From assembly GCA_003162995.1 (NCBI GenBank), contig PLUZ01000291.1, positions 1,279-9,394 of the forward strand: DNA of 8,116 bases, written 5' to 3'. Each line of letters begins with the position of its first letter. Position 1 is the stretch's first letter. This document shows, one piece after another, positions 1-6,641 of the stretch. A program made the translations under genes and the position numbers. The notes below the pieces were generated by a model, which was not told where the DNA came from, ran no database searches, and saw nothing but the letters and a program-made list of their open reading frames with translations. The DNA comes from Methylocapsa sp. (GTDB lineage: Bacteria; Pseudomonadota; Alphaproteobacteria; Rhizobiales; Beijerinckiaceae).

Positions 1-41
1 TCGCCAGGAACCCGATTTGAGTTTCGTGAAGGTTGCCAAAA

Positions 42-119
42 CGTGTGCGCTCCGTGTGCACCGAGCCGTCGAATTGCGGCGAAAAAGGTCGAATGATCGC
101 GTAGGAAAGAGTGCACACG
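42..119. promoter_or_regulatory. Three-copy CGTGTGC(A/G)C motif upstream of dusA
   Basis: Seen: CGTGTGCGC at 42-50 and CGTGTGCAC at 53-61 form a direct repeat with an 11-base period, about one helical turn. The exact inverse, GTGCACACG, lies at 111-119, so 53-61 and 111-119 make a perfect 9-base inverted repeat 49 bases apart. The last copy ends 32 bases before the dusA start. Inference: helical phasing plus an inverted distal copy could be a regulator binding array, or arm-type sites of a site-specific recombinase. I recognise no named regulator, and no clear -35/-10 pair is visible here. Confidence 0.3.
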
Positions 120-151
120 ACCGGACCTAGTAGATTGAGATTAAAGAAAAA

Positions 152-1156
152 ATGCAGTTAAATCAAGAGTTTATATTTTGCGTGGCGCCGATGATGGATT
201 GGACGGACCGGCATTGCCGGTTCTTCCATCGCATCTTGTCGCGCCGCGCGCGGCTTTATACCGAGATGCTTGCCGCCCCCGCGGTCTTGCATGGGGACCG
301 CACCCGCCTGCTGCGCTTTGATGCGGCGGAGCATCCCGTCGCCTTGCAACTCGGCGGGTCCGATCCTTTGCTGCTGGCGGAGGCGGCGAAAATAGGCGCC
401 GATTTTGGCTATGACGAAATCAATCTCAATATCGGTTGCCCGTCCGAGCGCGTGAAAAGCGGCGCTTTCGGCGCCTGCTTAATGCGCGAGCCGGAGCTTG
501 TCGGCGATTGCGTCGCCGCGATGAAGGCGCGGGTCGAAATTCCGGTGACGGTCAAGTGCCGCACGGGTATCGACGACCAGGACCCGGAAGCGGCGCTTGG
601 GCTTTTGGCCGAGCGCGTCGTTTCGGCTGGTTGCGATGCTCTCATCGTCCATGCAAGGAAAGCGTGGCTGAAAGGCTTGTCGCCAAAGGAGAACCGCGAC
701 GTGCCGCCGCTGGACTATGGGCTCGTCCATGCTCTGAAGCAGCGCTTTCCCAATGTCCCGGTCGTGCTCAACGGCGGGCTTGCGACGCTCGACCAGATGC
801 GCGCCGAGCTTGAATATGTCGATGGGGTGATGGCCGGGCGCGCGGCCTATCAAGACCCGGCCCTGCTCCTGGACGTAGATCCAGTTTTATTCGGAGAGAC
901 AGCACCTGCCGCCAGCGCGGCGGTGGCGGTCGAGATGTTTATTCCCTATATCGAGGCGCATCTTGCTGAAGGCGTGCCGCTTCATGCGATGACGCGGCAT
1001 CTTCTGGGGCTTTTCAACGGCTTGCCTGGCGCCCGCGCGTGGCGCCGTCATCTTGCGGCGGAGGCGGTGAAAGCGGGCGCTGGCGTGGAAACTTTGCGGG
1101 CGGCTTTGGCGCATGTGGAGACCGGCCGCCAGCACGGCGTCAGTGCTGCGGCTTAA
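152..1156 (+). CDS. dusA: tRNA-dihydrouridine synthase A (DusA)
   Basis: This FMN-dependent cytoplasmic enzyme reduces specific uridines in the tRNA D-loop to dihydrouridine using NADPH. The 334 residues match the usual DusA length. Seen in order: APMMDWTDRHCR (12-23), the DusA-type N-terminal signature at the start of the TIM barrel; NLNIGCPSERVKSGAFGACL (91-110) with the probable catalytic Cys96; TVKCRTGID (133-141) with flavin-contacting Lys136; IVHARKAWLKGLSPKENR (165-182), typical of the A subfamily; and the phosphate-binding NGGL (207-210) and GRAAYQDP (229-236). ATG at 152 leaves the usual short leader before APMMD, although no strong Shine-Dalgarno precedes it. The stop codon sits in a perfect 12-base palindrome (1149-1160). 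The first 30 or so coding bases are AT-rich, unlike the rest of the gene. A pirin gene follows after 72 bases. Confidence 0.95.
   Translation: MQLNQEFIFCVAPMMDWTDRHCRFFHRILSRRARLYTEMLAAPAVLHGDRTRLLRFDAAEHPVALQLGGSDPLLLAEAAKIGADFGYDEINLNIGCPSERVKSGAFGACLMREPELVGDCVAAMKARVEIPVTVKCRTGIDDQDPEAALGLLAERVVSAGCDALIVHARKAWLKGLSPKENRDVPPLDYGLVHALKQRFPNVPVVLNGGLATLDQMRAELEYVDGVMAGRAAYQDPALLLDVDPVLFGETAPAASAAVAVEMFIPYIEAHLAEGVPLHAMTRHLLGLFNGLPGARAWRRHLAAEAVKAGAGVETLRAALAHVETGRQHGVSAAA
191..220. other. Possible dusA-type integration (attB/attR) site
   Basis: Established: the 5' end of dusA is a target of a family of phage and genomic-island integrases, which rebuild the gene start on insertion. Seen: this stretch encodes the conserved MMDWTDRHCR segment and ends in a perfect 13-base palindrome at 208-220 (CCGGCATTGCCGG, central T). 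AT-rich sequence lies immediately upstream (about 131-179, roughly 20% G+C) and GC-rich sequence downstream. Inference: this may be an occupied or vacated attachment site. No integrase gene is visible, and only 151 bases lie to the left of the gene, so the call is weak. Confidence 0.25.
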
Positions 1157-1214
1157 GCCGGTCTCTTGAAAAACGAACCGAGCGTGTCGATTTGGACATC
1201 AAGCACTGTTGGCC

Positions 1215-1220
1215 AAGGAG
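1215..1220 (+). promoter_or_regulatory. Ribosome binding site deciding the pirin start
   Basis: AAGGAG lies 8 bases before the ATG at 1229. This supports that start over an in-frame TTG at 1166, which has no such site and would add 21 residues not seen at pirin N-termini. A GTG at 1226 directly precedes the ATG and has a tighter spacing of 5. Confidence 0.7.
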
Positions 1221-1228
1221 ACCGAGTG

Positions 1229-2101
1229 ATGAAAAAACTATCCTTCATCCGACGCACCGACGAGCGCCATTGGGTCGGCGATGGTTTTCCCGTGCGCAGT
1301 ATTTTTTCCTACAATAACCTCGCCAAGGAACTATCGCCGTTCCTGCTTCTGGACTACGCCGGGCCGGAGAATTTCCCGCCGTCACAACACCGGCGGGGGG
1401 TTGGCGCGCATCCGCACAGGGGGTTCGAGACAGTCACGATCGTCTACAGCGGCGAGGTCGAGCATCGCGACTCATCGGGCGGCGGCGGCACCATAGGTCC
1501 CGGCGATGTGCAATGGATGACGGCGGCTTCGGGACTTGTTCATGAGGAATTTCACAGTCCTGCGTACAGCCAGCGTGGCGGTCAATTCGAGGTCATCCAG
1601 CTTTGGGTCAATCTTGCCGCGAAGGATAAGAAAGCTGAGCCCGGCTACCAAAGCATTAGCAATACGGATATTCCACGGGTTGAGCTGCCGTCGGGCGACG
1701 GGTTTGTGCGGGTCATCGCGGGCGAATATCAAGGCAGACGCGGCCCCGCGCGCAGCTTTAGTCCGATGAATGTTTGGGATCTCCGCCTGAAGGGCGGCGC
1801 CCGCGAGGAATTTCATGTGCCAGTTGGCTGGACCACGGCGCTCTTCGTGCTCAAGGGCCGAGTCCGCTTGCGGTCTGGCGAAATCGTGGGCGCGGCGGAA
1901 TTGGCCGTCTTTGAGCGAGAGAAGGAAGAGGTTGCGATCGAGGTGCTGGAAGACACCACGATTTTGCTCCTGAATGGCCAGCCGATCAATGAGCCGGTCG
2001 TTGGCATGGGGCCTTTTGTGATGAATACAGAGGCCGAGATCGAGCAAGCCATGGCGGACTACCGGAGCGGGCGCATGGGCCGCCTTGCTGAGCACGCCTA
2101 G
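1229..2101 (+). CDS. Pirin family protein (bicupin)
   Basis: Pirins are two-domain cupin proteins with one metal, usually iron, in the N-terminal cupin. Some oxidise quercetin and others act as regulators or redox sensors; the substrate here cannot be told. The 290-residue length fits. Seen: the N-terminal cupin has HPHRGFETVTIV (61-72) and GLVHEEFH (102-109). These give the likely metal set His61, His63, His105 and Glu107, in the same pattern as human pirin. The glycine-rich HRDSSGGGGTIGPGDVQWMT (79-98) is also family-typical. The C-terminal domain (about 175-275) carries an FHVPVGWTTALFVLKG-type cupin strand. The TAG stop is part of a dispersed repeat beginning at 2098. The gene runs with dusA, 72 bases upstream, and converges on the ATPase gene. 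Quercetinase or transcriptional cofactor activity is possible; only the family is certain. Confidence 0.92.
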   Translation: MKKLSFIRRTDERHWVGDGFPVRSIFSYNNLAKELSPFLLLDYAGPENFPPSQHRRGVGAHPHRGFETVTIVYSGEVEHRDSSGGGGTIGPGDVQWMTAASGLVHEEFHSPAYSQRGGQFEVIQLWVNLAAKDKKAEPGYQSISNTDIPRVELPSGDGFVRVIAGEYQGRRGPARSFSPMNVWDLRLKGGAREEFHVPVGWTTALFVLKGRVRLRSGEIVGAAELAVFEREKEEVAIEVLEDTTILLLNGQPINEPVVGMGPFVMNTEAEIEQAMADYRSGRMGRLAEHA

Positions 2102-2150
2102 AGCATGATCAGCAGAAAAGTTGCAGACTTTTTGGATAAGATCATGCGAG
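2098..2150. repeat. Dispersed palindromic repeat, copy 1
   Basis: Seen: it begins CTAGAGCATGATC and has perfect 8-base outer arms, GCATGATC (2103-2110) and GATCATGC (2140-2147). The inner hairpin is AAAAGT (2116-2121), loop TGCAG, then ACTTTT (2127-2132). It is close to copy 2 at 3121-3171 in the same orientation, with two extra bases in the left spacer. It contains the pirin stop codon and lies between the convergent pirin and ATPase genes, where its hairpin could help end transcription from both sides. The layout resembles the small intergenic palindromes common in Hyphomicrobiales (recalled family knowledge, not searched). Confidence 0.8.
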
Positions 2151-2174
2151 AAATTAATGTGAGAGTGGGCAAGA

Positions 2175-3077
2175 TCACTCCACCGCCTTGCCCAATCGCC
2201 CTGCGAGATCCTGGACAAATTGCCAGGCGGTGCGGCCCGAACGCGCGCCTCGCGTGACCGACCATTCGAGCGCCTCGTGTGCGATTTTTTCGTGCGCGAG
2301 AGCAAGGCCGAAATGTTCCGCATAGCCAAAAACCATCGCAAGATAATCGTCTTGCGAGCAGGAATGAAAACCGAGCCAAAGTCCGAAACGGTCCGAAAGT
2401 GAGATCTTTTCCTGAACGGCATCGTCTGGATTGATCGCGGTTCCACGCTCGTTTTCGATCATGTCACGGGACAGGATGTGGCGGCGGTTCGACGTCGCAT
2501 AAAATAAAACATTCGGCGGGCGTCCCTCGAGTCCGCCTTCGAGCACGGCTTTCAGCGATTTGTAGCTCGTATCCGCGCCATCGAAGGAAAGATCGTCGCA
2601 AAAAATGAGAAAACGCCAGGGTTTTCCGCGCAACAGGGCCATGAGGGCAGGCAGCCCTTCGATGTCCTCGCGGTGAATCTCGATGAGCTTGAGCGGCTTG
2701 AAAGCCGGAGAACCGGCATGCCGCAGATTGATTGTTGCGTGCGCGGCCTTGATGAGGGCGGATTTCCCCATGCCGCGCGCCCCCCAGAGCAACGCGTTAT
2801 TGGCCGCGAAGCCCTGCGCGAAGCGTTCGGTATTGGCAAGGAGGATATCGCGAGCCTGGTCGATCCCGCGCAACAATGCGATATCGACACGATTCACGCG
2901 CGGCACAGCGACAAGAGTCGCGGTCCGCGCGGCGAAGACGAAGGCGCTAGCGGCACTGAAATCGCAAGGCTCCTCTTGCACGCCGGCGCGCCTCTCAAGT
3001 GCGGCGGCGATCCGCTCCAGCGCCTTGGCCGATGCGCGGTCTTCGTGCATAGGGGGAGTGTCGCTCTCTCGGGTCAT
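2175..3077 (-). CDS. DUF815-type AAA ATPase, function unknown
   Basis: A P-loop ATPase of 300 residues that looks like the DUF815 (AAA_4-like) family. Its cellular role is not established. Seen: Walker A GARGMGKS (99-106), Walker B LIFCDDLSFD (157-166), a sensor-1-like YATSNRRH (193-200), an arginine-finger-like SLSDRFG (226-232), and SGRTAWQF (280-287) near the C-terminus, reminiscent of sensor 2. There is no signal peptide or membrane segment, so it is probably cytosolic. The start at 3077 is the first ATG of the frame. No clear Shine-Dalgarno precedes it or the alternative ATG at 3050 (Met10), so the first nine residues are uncertain. It is divergent from yajC and flanked on both sides by copies of one repeat. 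Intact motifs suggest an active ATPase. Confidence 0.85.
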   Translation of the reverse strand: MTRESDTPPMHEDRASAKALERIAAALERRAGVQEEPCDFSAASAFVFAARTATLVAVPRVNRVDIALLRGIDQARDILLANTERFAQGFAANNALLWGARGMGKSALIKAAHATINLRHAGSPAFKPLKLIEIHREDIEGLPALMALLRGKPWRFLIFCDDLSFDGADTSYKSLKAVLEGGLEGRPPNVLFYATSNRRHILSRDMIENERGTAINPDDAVQEKISLSDRFGLWLGFHSCSQDDYLAMVFGYAEHFGLALAHEKIAHEALEWSVTRGARSGRTAWQFVQDLAGRLGKAVE

Positions 3078-3120
3078 TGCAACGGCTTTCGAGGATTACA
3101 TTTCGCGGTTGAAACGGGTT

Positions 3121-3171
3121 CTAGAGCATGATCCCAAAAAGTTGCAGACTTTTTGGAAAAGATCATACGAC
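3121..3171. repeat. Dispersed palindromic repeat, copy 2
   Basis: Seen: it starts with the same CTAGAGCATGATC as copy 1. The inner stem is longer and perfect: CCAAAAAGT (3134-3142), loop TGCAG, ACTTTTTGG (3148-3156). The outer arms ATGATC (3128-3133) and GATCAT (3161-3166) also pair; the next base pair outward is lost (an A at 3167 replaces the G found in copy 1). It lies 43 bases upstream of the ATPase start, so it would be in that gene's leader or promoter. Confidence 0.8.
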
Positions 3172-3246
3172 AAAACAAAGACATAGAAACCAAGAGCGAT
3201 TTTCTTGAAGCGCTCATGGTCTAAAGTGGACAGATCGCACGATAAC

Positions 3247-3265
3247 ACTGGTGAAATTTACCGGT
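3247..3265. promoter_or_regulatory. Candidate operator dyad between divergent genes
   Basis: ACTGGTGAAATTTACCGGT is an imperfect 19-base palindrome centred on 3256, with outer arms ACTGGT and ACCGGT around an AAATTT core. Its position, about 115 bases before the candidate yajC promoter and 170 bases from the ATPase start, would suit a shared regulator. No known consensus is recognised. Confidence 0.25.
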
Positions 3266-3381
3266 TAGGCTTTTACAAAGCAGCGGCAAAGCTGGTCACG
3301 GCGGCTGATCATTAGGCCACGGCCCCCTGCGGCGGCGTAAACCGCGCAAACCGGCTTTATTGCGGGTGACTCTTGCCGCCA

Positions 3382-3409
3382 TTGCTTTCGCGCCCGCTCT
3401 GGCTATATT
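3382..3409 (+). promoter_or_regulatory. Candidate sigma-70-type promoter for the yajC operon
   Basis: TTGCTT (3382-3387), a 16-base spacer and TATATT (3404-3409) give a reasonable housekeeping promoter. It predicts a start near 3416 and a leader of about 65 bases. Chosen by eye; a rival with TTGCCG at 3373 has too long a spacer (25). Confidence 0.45.
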
Positions 3410-3466
3410 CGCGCGCCACGGAGACAGAGGTCTTGAAGGGCGCAAGTCTTTTAAGGACTAAGGATT

Positions 3467-3478
3467 GAGGAGAAGGAA
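3467..3478 (+). promoter_or_regulatory. Ribosome binding site supporting the yajC TTG start
   Basis: GAGGAGAAGGAA is a strong purine-rich site; its AGGAG (3468-3472) ends 8 bases before the TTG at 3481. It decides for this rare start codon over the in-frame ATG at 3550, which would begin inside the membrane-anchor region. Confidence 0.75.
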
Positions 3479-3480
3479 TT

Positions 3481-3828
3481 TTGTTCACATCGGCTTTCGC
3501 CCAGCAGGCGACACCCGTCACTGGGGCGCCCAGTTCGACGGATATAATCATGCAGCTGGTGCCCTTCGCGATGATCTTCGTCATCGCGTATTTTTTGGTG
3601 ATCCGGCCAAATCGCAAGAAGGCGAAGCAACATGAAGATCTGATCAAGAGCACGCGCAAGGGCGACAGCGTGGTTACGACCGGGGGCTTGATCGGCAAGG
3701 TTACGAGAGTTGTGGACGATGCCGAGCTCGAACTCGAAATCGCGCCAAATGTCAAGGTGCGTGTTTCCCGGGCGATGATTTCGAACGTGCGGTCCAGGAG
3801 TGAGCCGGTCAAGGAGCAGCAGGGTTGA
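3481..3828 (+). CDS. yajC: Preprotein translocase subunit YajC
   Basis: YajC is a small inner-membrane protein that associates with SecDF and the SecYEG channel. Its individual role is modest and incompletely known. The 115-residue length is usual. Seen: a short N-terminal stretch (1-20) with a SAFAQQA element like that of other alphaproteobacterial YajC proteins; one hydrophobic segment at about 22-42; a basic RPNRKKAK (42-49) at its cytoplasmic edge; and the family signature GDSVVTTGGLIGKV (61-74) in the soluble domain. Translation starts at TTG with a strong ribosome binding site, which could limit its level relative to secD. It is the first gene of the apparent operon, with secD starting 75 bases later. 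Confidence 0.95.
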   Translation: MFTSAFAQQATPVTGAPSSTDIIMQLVPFAMIFVIAYFLVIRPNRKKAKQHEDLIKSTRKGDSVVTTGGLIGKVTRVVDDAELELEIAPNVKVRVSRAMISNVRSRSEPVKEQQG

Positions 3829-3903
3829 ATCCTTGGCTGAAACAAACGCAAGCCCCGTCCGGCGGCGCCCGCCGCGCTCCAAACCTTTGAGAATTGCACC
3901 ATC

Positions 3904-5499
3904 ATGCTGCGTTTCCCGGCCTGGAAGATCACATCCATTCTGGCGATGACGGCGTTCGCGCTTCTCCTCATCGTGCCAAGCCTCTTAAGTCCTGACCATC
4001 GCGAGGCGTTGATTGCGCATCTCCCCAAATGGGTGCCCGCCCGCGCCATCGTGCTCGGCCTCGATCTGCAAGGGGGATCGCATGTGCTTCTGGAGGTAGA
4101 TAGCAATTCGGTCGTGAAGACTCTTGTCGACAATCTGCGCGACGCCGTTCGCCGGGTGCTTCGCGAGGAGAAAGTTGCGATCACGGGCGGCATTGGCGTC
4201 CTGCCGCGCGGCGTGCAATTGCGCATCCCCGATCCAGCCGAACGGGCAAGGGTCATGCCGAAACTCCAGCAATTGGCGGCGACCTTTGGCAGCGGCATTA
4301 CCGATAGGGCGAGCGCTCCAGCGTTCGACGTGACCGAGAACGACAGTGGCCTCATTCAGTTCACGGTGACCGAGGCGGGCATCGACAGCAAGGTCCGCCG
4401 CGCGGTCGAGCAATCGATCGAAGTGCTGCGCCGCCGCGTCGATGCGCTCGGCACCACGGAGCCGACGATCCAGCGCCAGGGCAATGACCGTATTGTAGTC
4501 GAGGTGCCGGGTCTGCAGGATACAAGCAAGCTCAAGGAAATTCTCGGAACGACGGCGAAGCTTGAATTCCGCCTTGTCGCCGAGCCTGGCGCCGATCCCG
4601 CCGAAACCGAGCTTTTGGATCAAGTGGATCAGCCCGGCAAATTGCCGGTCGAGAAGCGGGTTATGGTGCAGGGCGAGGATTTGACCGATGCCCAGCCCGG
4701 CTTCGACAGCCGTACGCAGGAGCCGATCGTCAATTTCCGCTTCAATATTCGTGGCGGCCAAAGGTTTGGCGAGGTCACCTCGGAAAATGTCGGCAAATTG
4801 TTCGCCATCGTCCTCGACGGCAAGGTTATCTCCGCGCCGCGCATCCTTAGTCCCATCACCGGCGGTTCCGGCCAAATCTCCGGGCACTTCACCGTCGAGT
4901 CGGCCAATAATCTCTCAATTCTTCTACGCGCCGGCGCATTGCCCGCGAAACTCACGATTGTCGAGGAACGCACTGTGGGTCCGGGCCTCGGTCAGGATTC
5001 GATCGACGCAGGCAAGCGCGCAGCCTATGTCGGCGCCGCCCTCGTCGCATTCTACATGCTGATCACCTATGGCATTTTCGGTGTCTTCGCCAATATTGCG
5101 CTGGCGGTCCATGTCTCTTTTATTTTTGCGGGCCTCGTGCTGCTAGGGGCAACGCTGACGCTTCCGGGAATCGCCGGCATCGTCCTCACCATTGGCATGG
5201 CGGTCGATGCCAATGTCTTGATCTATGAACGCATCCGCGAGGAGGCACATCTTGGGCGCTCGATCATTTCCGCACTCGACGCTGGATTCAAGCGGGCTTT
5301 TGCGACGATCGTCGACTCCAATGTCACCATGTTCGTCGCCGCCGCCATCTTGTATTTTTTGGGCTCGGGGCCCGTGCGCGGCTTCGCCGTCTCAATGGCG
5401 CTTGGTATTCTCACCTCGATCGTGACGGCGGTGACGATGACCAGGATGATGATAGCGCTTTGGTACCGCTACAAGCGGCCGGCGAAGTTGCCGATTTGA
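3904..5499 (+). CDS. secD: Protein translocase subunit SecD
   Basis: SecD pairs with SecF and uses the proton gradient to help draw proteins through SecYEG late in export; the complex also aids membrane insertion. The 531 residues are usual for alphaproteobacteria and shorter than E. coli SecD (about 615). Seen: TM1 at about 9-28; LGLDLQGGSH (51-60); the periplasmic P1 region (about 60-365) with RRRVDALGTTEPTIQRQG (176-193); LLRAGALPA (340-348); then five hydrophobic segments from about 374 to 518. Of these, TM4 holds GMAVDANVLIYERIREE (431-447). Asp435 is the likely proton-relay residue. The ATG at 3904 has only a weak upstream site. The frame is intact, with no fusion to secF. Confidence 0.97.
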   Translation: MLRFPAWKITSILAMTAFALLLIVPSLLSPDHREALIAHLPKWVPARAIVLGLDLQGGSHVLLEVDSNSVVKTLVDNLRDAVRRVLREEKVAITGGIGVLPRGVQLRIPDPAERARVMPKLQQLAATFGSGITDRASAPAFDVTENDSGLIQFTVTEAGIDSKVRRAVEQSIEVLRRRVDALGTTEPTIQRQGNDRIVVEVPGLQDTSKLKEILGTTAKLEFRLVAEPGADPAETELLDQVDQPGKLPVEKRVMVQGEDLTDAQPGFDSRTQEPIVNFRFNIRGGQRFGEVTSENVGKLFAIVLDGKVISAPRILSPITGGSGQISGHFTVESANNLSILLRAGALPAKLTIVEERTVGPGLGQDSIDAGKRAAYVGAALVAFYMLITYGIFGVFANIALAVHVSFIFAGLVLLGATLTLPGIAGIVLTIGMAVDANVLIYERIREEAHLGRSIISALDAGFKRAFATIVDSNVTMFVAAAILYFLGSGPVRGFAVSMALGILTSIVTAVTMTRMMIALWYRYKRPAKLPI

Positions 5500-5653
5500 A
5501 ACATTTGTAAAGCCGCGCGTCACTTTGAGGAACTATGGCGAAGGGATAGAGTGTTTGTATGCGTCATACCCATCCGCTTCGGCGCGGGGAGAATTCGCCG
5601 GTCAACGGCTGCGTGCCGGAAAACCGCTCTGACTTGGCAAAAGGCCGTACCCT

Positions 5654-6595
5654 ATGAAACTTCTGCGCCTCGCTCCCGAGGACACCAAATTTCCGTTCAT
5701 GCGCTTCCGCCGCGTGAGCTATCCCTTCTCGGCGCTCATGTCGATCATTTCGGTCGTTCTTTTCCTCAATATTGGAATGAATTTCGGGATCGATTTTTCC
5801 GGCGGCACCTTGATCGAGCTGCGCGCCAAGGATGGCATGGCTGACACGGCGAAATTGCGGTCCATCGCCGAGCATCTCAACGTCGGTGACATCGAGGTGC
5901 AGGGTTTTGGGGGCACCTCTGACGTGACCTTGCGTTTCGGCCTTCAGCCAGGCGGTGATGTCGCGCAGCAGGCCGCGGTCAACCGCGTGAGAGACGCGAT
6001 CGGCGATGGCTATGAAGTCCGCCGCACGGAGGTCGTTGGCCCACGCGTTTCCGGCGAACTTGTCCAATCCGGCACGCTCGGCGTTGTCATTTCGATCATC
6101 GCGGTACTGTGCTATCTCTGGTTCCGTTTCGAGTGGCAATTCGCGGTTGGCGCGATCATCGCGACGATGCACGATCTGTTGCTGACCGTCGGGTTTTTCG
6201 CGCTGACCAGGCTTGAATTCAACACGACATCGATCGCCGCCATTCTCACCATCGTCGGCTATTCCCTGAACGAAACCGTCGTGGTGCTCGACCGCATTCG
6301 CGAGATGATGCGAAAATATCGCAAGATGCCGACCGACCAATTGATCGATGTTTCGGTCAATGCGGTGATCCCGCGCACGATCATGACCGCGACGACCGTG
6401 TTTCTCGCCCTCATCTCGCTCGTCGTTTTCGGCGGTGAAGTGATCCGCTCTTTCTCGCTTGCGATGATCTGGGGCATTTTCGTCGCGACCTATTCCTCCA
6501 TCTTTATATGTTCGCCAATGCTGATCTATCTTGGCTTGCGTAGCGACACCGTGGGTGCGGCGCCGGCGGCTAAGTCCGCGAAGAATCCGGCGTAG
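5654..6595 (+). CDS. secF: Protein translocase subunit SecF
   Basis: Partner of SecD in the proton-driven export complex. The 313 residues are normal. Seen: TM1 at about 24-41; NFGIDFSGGT (43-52), the SecF hallmark; a small periplasmic domain with EVVGPRVSGEL (126-136); TM2-TM6 at about 138-296; and YSLNETVVVLDRIRE (203-217) in TM4. Asp213 and Arg241 (PRTIMTATT) are at the expected proton-path positions. FGGEVIRSFS (259-268) is also conserved. AAGG at 5641-5644 is 9 bases before the ATG. The 154 bases separating it from secD are longer than is usual for this pair. They hold a small hairpin (GTATG at 5557-5561, CATAC at 5565-5569) and no recognisable gene. The C-terminus ends in an Ala/Lys-rich tail (about 301-313). 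Confidence 0.97.
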   Translation: MKLLRLAPEDTKFPFMRFRRVSYPFSALMSIISVVLFLNIGMNFGIDFSGGTLIELRAKDGMADTAKLRSIAEHLNVGDIEVQGFGGTSDVTLRFGLQPGGDVAQQAAVNRVRDAIGDGYEVRRTEVVGPRVSGELVQSGTLGVVISIIAVLCYLWFRFEWQFAVGAIIATMHDLLLTVGFFALTRLEFNTTSIAAILTIVGYSLNETVVVLDRIREMMRKYRKMPTDQLIDVSVNAVIPRTIMTATTVFLALISLVVFGGEVIRSFSLAMIWGIFVATYSSIFICSPMLIYLGLRSDTVGAAPAAKSAKNPA

Positions 6596-6641
6596 GACGC
6601 GTTCCAGCACGGCGGCCGGAATCGGGTCTAGCAAGGTGCTC

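Larger units (their letters stand above)
3078..3480. other. 403-base divergent intergenic region
   Basis: This region separates the minus-strand ATPase gene from yajC. It holds, in order: about 40 bases of probable ATPase leader, repeat copy 2 (3121-3171), an AT-rich stretch (about 3151-3190), a weak GAGCG/CGCTC dyad (3194-3198 and 3211-3215), the 19-base dyad at 3247-3265, a GC-rich stretch without strong structure (about 3290-3360), and the candidate yajC promoter. I see no tRNA, no conserved small RNA and no convincing coding frame. Confidence 0.6.

Noticed and set aside
1..130. Open frames at the left edge: a plus-strand frame ending at 130, and a minus-strand frame from a GTG at 118 running off the edge.
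   Set aside because: Both are about 40 codons, neither resembles a known protein, and neither has a clear ribosome binding site. A partial gene here is possible but unsupported.
1166..1228. Upstream TTG start for pirin, or a promoter from TTGAAA (1166) to GATTTG (1189).
   Set aside because: The AAGGAG site and the family's usual N-terminus favour ATG 1229, and the -10 match is poor.
1472..2446. A 324-codon minus-strand frame across pirin and the end of the ATPase gene.
   Set aside because: It overlaps two well-supported genes and the repeat, and shows no domain motifs.
2606..2624. GAAAAC/GTTTTC inverted repeat inside the ATPase gene.
   Set aside because: Six pairs in coding sequence with no T-run or positional meaning; expected by chance.
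3357..4887. Two minus-strand frames of 300 or more codons opposite yajC and secD.
   Set aside because: Low-complexity Ser/Arg- or Asp/Gly/Arg-rich translations, no motifs, and fully covered by the confidently assigned plus-strand genes.
6531..6641. An earlier start for the Mth938-domain gene, overlapping secF.
   Set aside because: The added residues are Arg/Ser-rich shadow of the secF end; ATG 6642 has its own ribosome binding site and fits the family's length.
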